From positions 1 through 9,773 of the forward strand of contig CAMPJJ010000156.1 of the NCBI GenBank assembly GCA_946886855.1: a stretch of 9,773 nucleotides of DNA, given 5' to 3'. How positions within the stretch are numbered: the stretch's first letter is position 1; each line of letters begins with the position of its first letter. Of this stretch, positions 1-6,987 are shown piece by piece. The DNA comes from an uncultured Roseateles sp. GTDB lineage: Bacteria > Pseudomonadota > Gammaproteobacteria > Burkholderiales > Burkholderiaceae. The translations under genes and the position numbers were made by a program. Under the pieces are notes generated by a model. That model was not told the origin of the DNA. It was given only the letters and a program-made list of their open reading frames with translations, and ran no database searches.

Positions 1-846
1 CCGCTGATGGTCTGGACGACGAAGCAGGCCAGGCTGCTGCAAGGCCAGCTCGGCGAGCAGGGCCACCGCGTCAAGGTGCTGCACGCGATGCGCTACGGCA
101 ACCCGTCGATCGCGTCGCAGCTGGACGTGCTGCGCGCCGAGGGCGCCACCCGCGTGCTGGTGCTGCCGGCCTATCCGCAGTACTCGGGCGCGACGACGGC
201 CAGCGTGATCGACGACGTGGCGCGCTGGGCGCTGACGCACCGGCATGTGCCCGAGTTCCGCTTCGTGAACCGCTACCACGACGACAAGCGCTACATCGCC
301 GCGCTGGCCGACAGCGTGCGCGCCCACTGGAAGACCGAAGGCCGCGGCGAGCTGCTGGTCATGAGCTTCCACGGCATGCCCGCGCGCACGCTGGCGCTGG
401 GCGACCCCTACCACTGCGAGTGCCTGAAGACCGGCCGGCTGCTGGCCGAGGCGCTGGGGCTCTCCGATGCGCAGTACAAGGTGACCTTCCAGAGCCGCTT
501 CGGCAAGGCGCGCTGGCTGGAGCCCTACACCGAGCCGACGCTGCGGGACCTCGCCGGACGCGGGCTGAAGTCGGTCGACCTGATCTGCCCGGGTTTCTCG
601 TCCGACTGCATCGAGACGCTGGAAGAGATCGACATGGAAGTGCGCGAGGCCTTCCTGCACAGCGGCGGACAGCGCTTCAGCTACATCCCCTGCCTGAACG
701 ACCGCCCCGCCCACATCCGCGCGCTGGCGGCGATCGCCGAGCAGCACCTGCAGGGCTGGCCCACGACCGCCGTGCCCGACGAGGCACAGGCGGCCGCCCT
801 CGCCCGCCAGCGTGAGGCGGCGCTGACCGCCGGCGCGACGCGCTGA
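1..846 (+). CDS. hemH: Ferrochelatase, C-terminal part (5' end outside window)
   Basis: Last step of protoheme synthesis: inserts Fe(II) into protoporphyrin IX, at or near the cytoplasmic face of the inner membrane. The reading frame is open from base 1 (it begins Pro-Leu-Met-Val-Trp), so the gene runs in from the left; the ATG at 7 is internal. 281 codons are visible, and about 80-90 N-terminal residues are probably missing compared with the usual 360-370 of beta-proteobacterial enzymes. Seen: the catalytic-histidine motif MSFHGMP (His at visible residue 124), the FQSRFGKARWLEPYTEPTL block, the CPGFSSDCIETLEEI block whose Glu (visible residue 205) matches the conserved active-site acid, and the family C-terminal motif YIPCLND. 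The stop TGA (844-846) directly abuts the stop of the convergent tctA, leaving no room for a terminator. Nothing suggests damage. The identification is firm. Confidence 0.96.
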   Translation, partial: PLMVWTTKQARLLQGQLGEQGHRVKVLHAMRYGNPSIASQLDVLRAEGATRVLVLPAYPQYSGATTASVIDDVARWALTHRHVPEFRFVNRYHDDKRYIAALADSVRAHWKTEGRGELLVMSFHGMPARTLALGDPYHCECLKTGRLLAEALGLSDAQYKVTFQSRFGKARWLEPYTEPTLRDLAGRGLKSVDLICPGFSSDCIETLEEIDMEVREAFLHSGGQRFSYIPCLNDRPAHIRALAAIAEQHLQGWPTTAVPDEAQAAALARQREAALTAGATR

Positions 847-2361
847 TCAGCCGATCGCCGCCTGCTGGCGCGCCTTGCGCGCGCTCATCCACTTCATCAC
901 CCGCGGCAGCAGCAGCACGATCACCACGATCGCCAGCAGCGAGGCCGACAGCGGGCGCTGGAGGAACACGGTCCAGCTGCCGCCGCCGATCGCGACGCCG
1001 TTGCGCAGGTGCGCCTCGGCGAGCGGCCCCAGGATCATGCCGACGACGACGGGCGCGGTCGGGAAGTCGAAACGCCGCATCACCACGCCCAGCAGGCCGA
1101 TGGCCAGCATCACGTAGAGGTCGAAGGCGCTCTGGCGCATGCCGTAGACGCCGACCGTGGCGAAGATCAGGATGCCGGCGTACAGCGGCGCGCGCGGGAT
1201 GCGCAGCAGCTTCACCCACAGGCCCACCATCGGCAGGTTCAGCACCAGCAGCATCACGTTGCCGATGTACAGCGACGCGATCAGCGCCCACACCAGGGTC
1301 GACGAGGTCTCGAACAGCTGCGGCCCGGCCTGGATGCCGTAGTTCTGCAGCGCCGAGAGCAGGATCGCCGCGGTGACCGAGGTCGGGATGCCCAGCGTCA
1401 GCAGCGGCACCAGCGTGCCGGTCACGGCCGCGTTGTTGGCCGCCTCCGGCCCGGCCACGCCCTCGATGGCGCCGACGGTGCCGAACTCCTCCTTGTGCTT
1501 GGACAGCTTGCGCTCGGTCGCGTAGCTCAGGAAGGTCGGGATCTCGGTGCCGCCGGCGGGGATCACGCCGAACGGGAAGCCCAGCCCGGTGCCGCGGATC
1601 CAGGCGGGGATCGAGCGTTTCCATTCCTGGCGCGTCATGTGCACGCGGCCCATGGTGTTCATCGTCAGGTTGCTGCGGCCTTCATAGAGCGCCACGTAGA
1701 GCGTCTCGCCGACCGCGAACAGGCCGACCGCGACCAGCACCGTCTCGATGCCGTCCATGAACTCGGGCACGCCGCCGGTGTAGCGGATCTGGCCGGTGAT
1801 CTGGTCCATGCCGACCAGCCCCATGGCCAGGCCGATGAACAGCGCCGTCATGCCGCGCAGCGTGCTCTGGCCCAGCACCGCGGAGACCGTGGTGAAGGCG
1901 ATCAGCATCAGGCAGAAGTACTCCGGCGGGCCGAGCGTGACGGCGAAGTCCGCCAGCACCGGCGCGAACAGCGTGACCAGCACGGTCGCGATCGTGCCGG
2001 CGAAGAACGAGCCGATCGCCGCCGTCGCCAGCGCCGCGCCGGCGCGGCCGTGGCGGGCCATCTTGAAGCCTTCGAGCGCGGTCACCATGGTGCCGGTCTC
2101 GCCGGGGGTGTTGAGCAGGATGGAGGTGGTCGAGCCGCCGTACATCGCGCCGTAGTAGATGCCGGCGAAGAAGATCATCGACGCGGTCGGGTCGACCTGC
2201 GCAGTGATGGGCAGCAGCATCGCGACGGTCACGGCCGGGCCGAGGCCAGGCAGCACGCCGATCGCCGTCCCGAGCGCGCAGCCGATGAAGGCCCACATCA
2301 GGTTGGCGCCGGAGGCGGCCGTGGCGAAACCGCCCATCAGGTGGGTCCAGAGGTCTTGCAT
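847..2361 (-). CDS. tctA: Tripartite tricarboxylate transporter, large permease subunit TctA
   Basis: 504-residue polytopic inner-membrane protein, the transport channel of the TTT family, which with TctB takes up substrate delivered by the periplasmic receptor TctC. Length matches the family (about 500). Seen: a first hydrophobic half with GLGPA (39-43) and [15 protein letters not shown] (74-88), and a second half with [20 protein letters not shown] (Asn309-Asn310) and LTLGIPTS, i.e. the two related halves typical of TctA; many long hydrophobic segments follow, and the C-terminus is basic ([12 protein letters not shown]). The start ATG (2361-2359) has GGAG seven bases upstream on the minus strand. 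It lies 18 bp after tctB, so it is surely co-transcribed as the last gene of tctC-tctB-tctA. Substrate cannot be read from sequence; citrate or another di/tricarboxylate is inferred from the family and the TctDE pair next door. Confidence 0.95.
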   Translation of the reverse strand: MQDLWTHLMGGFATAASGANLMWAFIGCALGTAIGVLPGLGPAVTVAMLLPITAQVDPTASMIFFAGIYYGAMYGGSTTSILLNTPGETGTMVTALEGFKMARHGRAGAALATAAIGSFFAGTIATVLVTLFAPVLADFAVTLGPPEYFCLMLIAFTTVSAVLGQSTLRGMTALFIGLAMGLVGMDQITGQIRYTGGVPEFMDGIETVLVAVGLFAVGETLYVALYEGRSNLTMNTMGRVHMTRQEWKRSIPAWIRGTGLGFPFGVIPAGGTEIPTFLSYATERKLSKHKEEFGTVGAIEGVAGPEAANNAAVTGTLVPLLTLGIPTSVTAAILLSALQNYGIQAGPQLFETSSTLVWALIASLYIGNVMLLVLNLPMVGLWVKLLRIPRAPLYAGILIFATVGVYGMRQSAFDLYVMLAIGLLGVVMRRFDFPTAPVVVGMILGPLAEAHLRNGVAIGGGSWTVFLQRPLSASLLAIVVIVLLLPRVMKWMSARKARQQAAIG

Positions 2362-2379
2362 GTCGGGACTCCGGTGGGC

Positions 2380-2904
2380 TTACAGCCAGCCGCCGGCCGT
2401 GATGGCGGGCAGGTTGAGCGCGAGCAGCTTGTTGAAGAGCCAGAACACCGGGGCCGCGATCAGCAGGCCGGTGACGGCGTCGATGACGATCTGGCGCACG
2501 CCGCCGTGGGCCTTGCCCTCGGCGCGGCGCAGGCCGCGCACGGCCAGCACGAAACACAGCGTGCAGGCGAGGACGAAACCGATCGTCGTGATCAGCGACG
2601 CGTTGGCGATGACGGCCGCGGCCACCCAGGCCCCCGACAGCCAGTCGGCCTTGGGCGCGCCCGACGGCGGTTCCATCGAGCGGAAGCCGCCGCTGCGCGA
2701 CTCCCAGATCAGCCAGGCGCCGCAGATCAGCAGCACCGCGGCGACGAACCAGGGCAGCGCGTTGGGGCCGATGCCGGAGTAGCCCGCATCGGAAGGGATG
2801 GCAGCGGCCCCGAAGGCCATCACGCCGCCGACGACCATCGCCGATGCGCCGACCAGGGTTTGGTAGAGCGGACCGGGTGCGGCCTGCTCGGTGGTGTCAG
2901 TCAT
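2380..2904 (-). CDS. tctB: Tripartite tricarboxylate transporter, small membrane subunit TctB
   Basis: 174 residues from the start chosen here (MTDTTEQ). Four hydrophobic segments are visible: around LVGASAMVVGGVMAFGAAA, LPWFVAAVLLICGAWLIW, the ASLITTIGFVLACTLCFVLAV stretch, and VTGLLIAAPVFWLFNKLLAL. This is the standard topology of the poorly conserved small TTT subunit. An ATG farther upstream (2991) keeps the frame open, but the extra 29 residues would be encoded by the intergenic repeat; a good GGAGGT six bases before the ATG at 2904-2902 decides for the shorter start. It sits between tctC and tctA in the operon. Sequence identity within this subunit family is low, so the call rests on topology, length and position as much as on sequence. 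TctB is needed with TctA for transport; its exact mechanical role is not well defined in the family. Confidence 0.92.
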   Translation of the reverse strand: MTDTTEQAAPGPLYQTLVGASAMVVGGVMAFGAAAIPSDAGYSGIGPNALPWFVAAVLLICGAWLIWESRSGGFRSMEPPSGAPKADWLSGAWVAAAVIANASLITTIGFVLACTLCFVLAVRGLRRAEGKAHGGVRQIVIDAVTGLLIAAPVFWLFNKLLALNLPAITAGGWL

Positions 2905-2910
2905 GGGGAG

Positions 2911-2916
2911 ACCTCC
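2911..2916 (-). promoter_or_regulatory. tctB ribosome binding site (decides start)
   Basis: On the minus strand GGAGGT lies six bases before the ATG at 2904-2902. It is the strongest Shine-Dalgarno match in the tct operon and argues against the in-frame ATG 29 codons upstream, which would run through the hairpin repeat. Confidence 0.8.
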
Positions 2917-2961
2917 CGGTCCAGAATCAAGTCGATCAGGCCGCGCCGTTTCTAGCAAGCG

Positions 2962-3033
2962 GAGCCCGTGGAACTGGCTTCGCCAGGCCACTGGGCTCGC
3001 CCCCTTGAGGGCGCCGGCGTAGCCGGTAGGGGG
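2962..3033. repeat. Two-hairpin intergenic repeat between tctC and tctB
   Basis: Two adjacent inverted repeats fill most of the 133-bp tctC-tctB gap. Hairpin A (2962-2998): arms GAGCCC/GGGCTC, GTGG/CCAC and CTGGC/GCCAG around a TTC loop, with small bulges. Hairpin B (3000-3033): outer arms CCCCCT/AGGGGG and an inner CCGGC-GTA-GCCGG stem. No T-run follows on the minus strand, so a classical intrinsic terminator is unlikely. The CCCCCTTGAGGG core and paired-hairpin layout resemble, from memory, dispersed REP/BIME-like intergenic repeats of Comamonadaceae and relatives. No second copy was found in this window. It may stabilise the tctC transcript or damp tctBA expression. Confidence 0.75.
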
Positions 3034-3037
3034 TGGG

Positions 3038-4006
3038 TCAGACCATCCCCGACTTGTGCATGATGGCCCGCAGCGAGGCGAACTCGTTGTCCACGAAGGA
3101 CTCGAAGTCCTTGCCCGTCAGCACGGCCGGCGTCCAGCCGTTCTTCTCGAGCGCCTCGGCCCAGGCCTTGGACTTCGTCGCCTTCACGACCAGGTCGATC
3201 AACACCTGGCGCTGCGCCGGCGTGATGCCGGGCGCGCCATACACGCCGCGCCAGTTGCCGATCTCGACGTTGTAGCCGAGCTCCTTCATCGTCGGGATGT
3301 CCAGGCCCTTGATGCGCTGCGGCGAGGTGATCGCGATCGGGCGCATCTTGCCGCTCTCGATGTAGGCCTGGAACTCGCTGTAGCCGCTGCCGCCGATGCT
3401 GACGTTGCCGCCCAGGATCGCGGCCACGGCCTCGCCGCCGCCGCGGAAGGCGACGTAGTTGATCTTGGTCGCGTCGACGCCGACCTCGCGCGCCAGCATC
3501 GCCGCGGCGATGTGCTCCGTGGCGCCGCGCGAACCGCCGCCCCACTTCACCGAGCCGGGGTCCTTCTTCAGCGCGTCGACGACATCCTTCATCGTCTTGA
3601 ACGGCGAGTTGGCCGGCAGCACGAAGACGTTGTACTCGCTGGTCAGGCGCGCGATCGGCGTGGCCTGCGTCAGCGTGACGGGCTGCTTGCTGGTGATCAG
3701 GCCGCCCAGCATCACGGCGCCCATCACCATCATCGCGTTCGGGTCGCCCTTGGCGGCGTTGACGAACTGCGCCAGGCCGATGGCGCCGGCGGCGCCGCCC
3801 TTGTTCTCGAAGGTCACCGCGCCCGCGGCGCCGGCGTCCTGCAGGGCCTTGCCCAGCGCGCGGCCGGTGATGTCCCAGCCGCCGCCCGGGTTGGCCGGCA
3901 CCAGGATCTTCAAGGCCGCCGCGGCCTGCGCGGCCAGCGGCAGCGCGCCGGTGGCGCCCAGCGCGGCGAAGGCGGCCGCGGACTTCAGGAATTGGTCTCG
4001 ACGCAT
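3038..4006 (-). CDS. tctC: Tripartite tricarboxylate transporter receptor TctC (Bug-type periplasmic binding protein)
   Basis: Periplasmic solute receptor that captures the carboxylate and hands it to TctBA. From the chosen ATG (4006-4004) it has 322 residues, normal for the family. Residues 1-28 form an export signal: MRRDQFLK, then an Ala-rich hydrophobic core ending AQA-A near residue 28. The RR-DQ-FLK start is Tat-like but has one residue more than the usual RRxFLK spacing. The mature part opens with KILVPANPGGGWD, the ligand-loop signature of true TctC-type receptors, and continues with VTFENKGGAAGAIG and KWGGGSRGATEHI, both typical Bug blocks. AGGAG lies eight bases before this ATG but only two before the alternative ATG at 4012-4010 (adding Met-Ser); a still longer form from 4084 would read through the control region. 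First gene of the operon, divergent from tctDE. Ligand unknown; citrate-like is inferred. Confidence 0.94.
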   Translation of the reverse strand: MRRDQFLKSAAAFAALGATGALPLAAQAAAALKILVPANPGGGWDITGRALGKALQDAGAAGAVTFENKGGAAGAIGLAQFVNAAKGDPNAMMVMGAVMLGGLITSKQPVTLTQATPIARLTSEYNVFVLPANSPFKTMKDVVDALKKDPGSVKWGGGSRGATEHIAAAMLAREVGVDATKINYVAFRGGGEAVAAILGGNVSIGGSGYSEFQAYIESGKMRPIAITSPQRIKGLDIPTMKELGYNVEIGNWRGVYGAPGITPAQRQVLIDLVVKATKSKAWAEALEKNGWTPAVLTGKDFESFVDNEFASLRAIMHKSGMV

Positions 4007-4014
4007 GCTCATGT

Positions 4015-4019
4015 CTCCT
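4015..4019 (-). promoter_or_regulatory. tctC ribosome binding site (decides start)
   Basis: AGGAG on the minus strand. The spacing is eight bases to the ATG at 4006 and only two bases to the ATG at 4012, which favours MRRDQF over MSMRRDQF as the N-terminus. Confidence 0.7.
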
Positions 4020-4090
4020 GTTGTAGATCTCGTCGTCGGGGCAGAGCGCGCACCCGAGGGTCGTTGTCGGCGTGAATCCTGCACACGGCG

Positions 4091-4132
4091 GCTTTCATTC
4101 GGCTGTCGGAAAGCTCAGGGTTGACCCTGAGC
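4091..4132. promoter_or_regulatory. Inverted repeats in the tctC/tctD divergent control region (candidate operator)
   Basis: The 161-bp gap 4007-4167 lies between divergent tctC and tctD. It holds a perfect inverted repeat, GCTCAGGGT (4113-4121) and ACCCTGAGC (4124-4132) with only TG between. A second one, GCTTTC (4091-4096) and GAAAGC (4109-4114), abuts and shares two bases with it. The central TTGACC could serve as a -35 on the plus strand, but no convincing -10 follows, so promoters are not called. Position suggests an operator for TctD or another regulator of both units. OmpR-family regulators more often bind direct repeats, so a different factor, or an RNA hairpin in the tctD leader, is possible. 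Confidence 0.5.
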
Positions 4133-4167
4133 GGCTGCCGATCAGTGCGTGGCGGACACTGCCGGGC

Positions 4168-4860
4168 ATGAGGCTGTTTTTCGTCGAGGACAACGCCGCG
4201 CTGCAGACGACGGTGGCGCGTTCGTTCGAGCGCCGGGGCATCCAGGTGCACGGGTTCGCCGAGGGCCGCGTCGCGCTCGAGCGCTGGCGCGCCCTGCCGC
4301 CGGACGTCGTGCTGCTGGACCTGTCGCTGCCCGACATCGACGGGCTGGAGCTGCTGTCGGCCGCGCGCGCCGAGCAGCTCACGACGCCGGTGATCATCCT
4401 GACCGCGCGCGGCACCGTCGGGGACCGCATCCTGGGCCTGAACATCGGTGCGGACGACTACCTGCCCAAGCCTTTCGATCTCGACGAACTCGAGGCCCGC
4501 GTGCGCGCCCTCGCCCGGCGCAGCCGCGGCGCGGCCGGCGCGGCGGGCGGCGCGGGCGCGCAGGAGGACGAGTCCTTCCACGGCCTGCGCGTGGACGCCG
4601 ACAGCGGCGCGATCTACCACCTCGGACTGCCGCTGGACCTGCCGCCGCGCGAGGCCGCGCTGCTGCGCGCGCTGCTGGCGCGGCCGGGCCAGGCGATGGC
4701 CAAGGAGCGGCTCACCGAGATCGTCTTCGCCAACGACCTCGACGTGCAGCCCGACGCGGTCGAGGTCGTCGCCTACCGGCTGCGCAAGCGGCTGCCGGCG
4801 GACGGCGCGCGGCTGGTGACGCTGCGCGGTCTGGGCTATCTGCTCAAGGCGCCGGACTGA
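4168..4860 (+). CDS. tctD: Two-component response regulator, OmpR/PhoB type, TctD-like
   Basis: 230 residues. Receiver domain 1-115: acidic pair Glu7-Asp8, phospho-acceptor Asp51 in VVLLDLSLPDIDG, Thr79 in IILTA, and Lys101 in LPKPF, so every catalytic position is present. An Ala/Gly-rich linker (about 115-130) leads to a winged-helix DNA-binding domain (about 135-228) with the PPREAALLRALLARPG, VEVVAYRLRKRL and TLRGLGYLL blocks of the OmpR class. Phosphorylated by the kinase that follows with no gap, it should act on the divergent tctCBA promoter, as described for Salmonella TctD. The start chosen is the ATG at 4168, giving the standard MRLFFVEDN opening; only a weak GGCGGA lies 11 bases upstream. 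The frame stays open back to a GTG at 4072, but those 32 residues would cover the inverted repeats and do not look like a receiver domain. The TctD name rests on context; the family is certain. Confidence 0.9.
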   Translation: MRLFFVEDNAALQTTVARSFERRGIQVHGFAEGRVALERWRALPPDVVLLDLSLPDIDGLELLSAARAEQLTTPVIILTARGTVGDRILGLNIGADDYLPKPFDLDELEARVRALARRSRGAAGAAGGAGAQEDESFHGLRVDADSGAIYHLGLPLDLPPREAALLRALLARPGQAMAKERLTEIVFANDLDVQPDAVEVVAYRLRKRLPADGARLVTLRGLGYLLKAPD

Positions 4861-6411
4861 GTGGCCGATCCGTCGTCCCCGTCGTCGTCGGCTTCGTCCG
4901 CGTCGCCCGCGTCGTCCCCGTGGTCGTCGGGTTCGTCCGCGTCGTCCCCATCGTCCCCGTCGTCCCCGTTGTCGACGCGACCGCGCCGGCGCTGGCTGTC
5001 CTCGATGCGCAGCCGGCTCCTGGCCGGCATCCTGGTGCCGGTCGGCCTGCTGATCGCGGCGAATGCGCACCGGCTCTACGAGGACGCGCTCAAGGCCATC
5101 GACACGGCCTACGACCGCACGCTGCTCGCGTCCGCGAAGACCATCGGCGAGCAGCTCGACGTGCACGGCACGCGCGACGCGCCCCAGCTGGTCTCCGAGG
5201 TGCCCTACGCCGCGCTGGAAGCCTTCGAGGCCGACAACCGCAGCCGCATGTTCTACCGCGTCACCGGTTTCCAGGGCGAATGGGTGTCGGGCTTCGACGA
5301 CCTGCCCGCGTGGCACGGCAAGCTGCCTGATCGCGGCGCCTACGCGGCACTCGTCGACTTCTACGACGACGTCTACCAGGGCGAGGAAGTACGCGTCGCG
5401 GTGCTCAAGCAACCGGTGTCGGGCGAGGCGGGCCTGGGCGTGGCGACGATCCAGGTGGCGGAGACGCTGGAGATCCGGCGCACGCTGGCGCGGCAGGTGC
5501 TGATCTCGACGCTGTGGCGCCAGGCCGCGCTGCTGGCGGTGATCGCCATCGTCGTCTGGGGCGTGGTGCTGTTCGCGACCTGGCCGGTGCGCGAGCTGAG
5601 CCGCTCCATCGGCGAACGCGCGGACGACGACCTCAGTCCCATTCCCATGCCGGGCGTGCCGGCGGAACTCGCGCCGCTGGTGGTCGCGATCAACGAGGCC
5701 TGGCACCGTCAGGCCGGCCTGTTCGCACATCAGAAGCGCTTCGTGCGCGACACCTCGCACCAGTTGCGCACGCCGCTGGCGGTGCTCAAGGCGCAGGTGC
5801 AGTCGGCGCGGCGCGGCGACCTGCCGCTGACGCAGGCCATCGACGAGATCGGCGCCACCGTCGACGGCGCCACCGCGCTCGCCAACCAGATGCTGGCGCT
5901 GGCCAAGGTCGAGCAGTTGCGGCAGCAGGGGGATCCGCCGCGGCTGGATCTGGCGGCGTCGGTGCGCGAGGTCGCGCTCGACCTCGCCCCGCTGATCGCC
6001 GACGCGGAACTCGACTTCGAACTCTCGACCGAACCCGCGCCGGTGCGCGGCCACGAATGGGCACTGCGCGAACTCGTGCGCAACCTGCTGCACAACGCGT
6101 TGCGGCACTGCCCCCGCGGCGGCCGTCTGGAAGTTCGCGTGACGCGGGGCGCAGCGCCAGACGGCGGCATCGAACTGCGCATCGCCGACAGCGGCCCCGG
6201 CATCGCGGCGGCGTTGCGACCCCGGCTCGGACAACCGTTCGCGACCGGCGGCGGCGGCTCGGGCCTCGGACTTGCCATCTGCCGGGAGATCGTCGGCTCG
6301 CTCGGCGGCACGCTGAGCTTGGACAACCGCGAGCGGGATGGGGTCATCGCCGGCCTGGACGCCGTGGTCCGGTTGCCGGCGTCACCATCGCCCGATCCCC
6401 AGAGCTCATAG
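4861..6411 (+). CDS. tctE: Two-component sensor histidine kinase, TctE-like
   Basis: Inner-membrane sensor kinase for the adjacent regulator. From the GTG at 4861, immediately after the tctD stop, it is 516 residues. Order: Ser/Pro-rich low-complexity tail 1-40; basic RPRRR; membrane segment about 51-69; periplasmic domain about 70-215 with the YRVTGFQGEWVSGFDDLP block typical of TctE-type 2CSK_N sensors; second membrane segment (ALLAVIAIVVWGVVLFATW); HisKA H-box DTSHQLRTPLAVLK with His300; N-box NLLHNALRH (Asn412); G1 DSGPG (Asp443); G2 GGGGSGLGLAI (463-473). All catalytic motifs are intact. An ATG at 5005 (Met49) would give 468 residues, nearer the usual TctE length and starting just before the first membrane segment, but it lacks a clear ribosome site. 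So the 5' end is uncertain and the tail may be untranslated. The ligand is presumably an external carboxylate. Confidence 0.88.
   Translation: MADPSSPSSSASSASPASSPWSSGSSASSPSSPSSPLSTRPRRRWLSSMRSRLLAGILVPVGLLIAANAHRLYEDALKAIDTAYDRTLLASAKTIGEQLDVHGTRDAPQLVSEVPYAALEAFEADNRSRMFYRVTGFQGEWVSGFDDLPAWHGKLPDRGAYAALVDFYDDVYQGEEVRVAVLKQPVSGEAGLGVATIQVAETLEIRRTLARQVLISTLWRQAALLAVIAIVVWGVVLFATWPVRELSRSIGERADDDLSPIPMPGVPAELAPLVVAINEAWHRQAGLFAHQKRFVRDTSHQLRTPLAVLKAQVQSARRGDLPLTQAIDEIGATVDGATALANQMLALAKVEQLRQQGDPPRLDLAASVREVALDLAPLIADAELDFELSTEPAPVRGHEWALRELVRNLLHNALRHCPRGGRLEVRVTRGAAPDGGIELRIADSGPGIAAALRPRLGQPFATGGGGSGLGLAICREIVGSLGGTLSLDNRERDGVIAGLDAVVRLPASPSPDPQSS
4884..4962 (+). repeat. 39-bp imperfect tandem duplication in the tctE 5' region
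   Basis: A segment starting GTCGTCGG at 4884 recurs at 4923 with a 39-bp period and few differences (both continue S-TTCGTCCGCGTCG), embedded in a longer tract of TCGTCCCCG-like units (4870-4972). The period is a multiple of three, so it reads as an in-frame 13-residue Ser/Ala/Pro repeat if translated from 4861. All frames on both strands are open here, so coding is not proven by the repeat. Confidence 0.7.
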
Positions 6412-6426
6412 GACAATCCGAACGCA

Positions 6427-6873
6427 ATGCCTTCCTCCGCTCATTCCCCCTCCGCCGGGTCCGGCGGGTCCATCGGGTCCACCGGCGTGCGCCTCGACAA
6501 ATGGCTCTGGGCTGCGCGCTTCTTCAAGACCCGCTCGATCGCGGTCGACGAGATCGGCAAGGGCCGCGTCACCCTCAACGGGCAGGCCGCGAAGGCCTCG
6601 CGCGACGTGCGCGTCGGCGATGTGGTGAAGCTGCGCCAGGGTCAGGTCGATCGCGAGGTGAAGGTGGCGGGCCTCAGCAGCGTGCGCGGCCCGGCGCCGG
6701 TGGCGCAGACGCTGTACGAGGAAACGCCCCACAGCCTCGCCGCCCGCGAGCGCGCCGCGGAAGCCCGACGCCTCGCCCCGGAACCGGCCGACGCCATCGA
6801 GCAGGGTCGCCCGACGAAGCAGGACCGCCGCCGCCTCGCGGACTGGAACCGCTGGTCCGCCAGCCTGGACTGA
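6427..6873 (+). CDS. hslR: Heat-shock protein 15 (Hsp15), S4-domain RNA-binding protein
   Basis: 148 residues. Hsp15 binds free 50S ribosomal subunits that still carry a blocked nascent chain on tRNA and helps recycle them after heat stress. Seen: the S4 domain from about residue 21 (VRLDKWLWAARFFKTRSIA), then GRVTLNGQAAKASRDVRVGD, the classic Hsp15 pattern, and a long basic, Arg/Glu-rich C-terminal tail ending in DRRRLADWNRW. Before the S4 domain is a Ser/Gly-rich stretch of 20 residues containing three CGGGTCC units with a 9-bp period (6456-6480). The start ATG is the only suitable one in front of the S4 domain, but the nearest ribosome-site-like AGGA is 13 bases away. It lies 15 bp after tctE with no evident promoter of its own, so it is probably read from tctDE or from a promoter inside tctE. 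Slightly longer than the E. coli protein (133 residues). Confidence 0.92.
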   Translation: MPSSAHSPSAGSGGSIGSTGVRLDKWLWAARFFKTRSIAVDEIGKGRVTLNGQAAKASRDVRVGDVVKLRQGQVDREVKVAGLSSVRGPAPVAQTLYEETPHSLAARERAAEARRLAPEPADAIEQGRPTKQDRRRLADWNRWSASLD

Positions 6874-6931
6874 CGCCGCCTCCGTCGAGGCCGTCGCGTC
6901 CCCATCGCGGTCCCCCTGCGAGCGATTGCCG

Positions 6932-6968
6932 CCGGCGGAGACACCGGCGCGACATCCCGTCTCGCCGG
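6932..6968 (+). other. Stem-loop between hslR and the 463-residue orphan
   Basis: CCGGCG-G-AGAC (6932-6942) can pair with GTCT-CGCCGG (6959-6968), giving a ten-pair stem with one bulged G and a 16-base loop. It ends 10 bases before the GAGGA ribosome site (6979-6983) of the next gene. No T-run follows, so it is a leader structure or a poor terminator rather than a clear intrinsic terminator. In a region this GC-rich, stems of this size arise by chance. Confidence 0.4.
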
Positions 6969-6987
6969 GCTGACCCGCGAGGACGTC

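Noticed and set aside
1009..2955. 648-codon open frame antisense to tctA and tctB
   Set aside because: Its product is a His/Arg/Asp/Gln/Gly-rich string without domains, typical of the reverse frame of a GC-rich gene; tctA and tctB below it have clear family motifs.
2962..3033. Intrinsic terminator ending tctC transcription
   Set aside because: Strong hairpins are present but no U-run follows either stem on the minus strand, and tctB-tctA have no other obvious promoter.
4009..6234. 741-codon open frame antisense to tctD and tctE
   Set aside because: Arg/Gln/His-rich composition with no motif; the opposite strand encodes a complete response regulator and kinase with all catalytic residues.
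6372..6404. Sigma-32 promoter for hslR inside the tctE end (CCCCAGAG at 6397)
   Set aside because: The -10-like match has only CGGCGTC at the 13-base -35 position, and the nearest TTG (GTTGCCG) is 18 bases away, outside the usual range.
6880..6907. Sigma-32 promoter for the orphan gene (CCCCATCG at 6900)
   Set aside because: The -10 is plausible but no CTTGAA-like -35 exists at 11-16 bases; CTCCGTC at the right distance is not a match.
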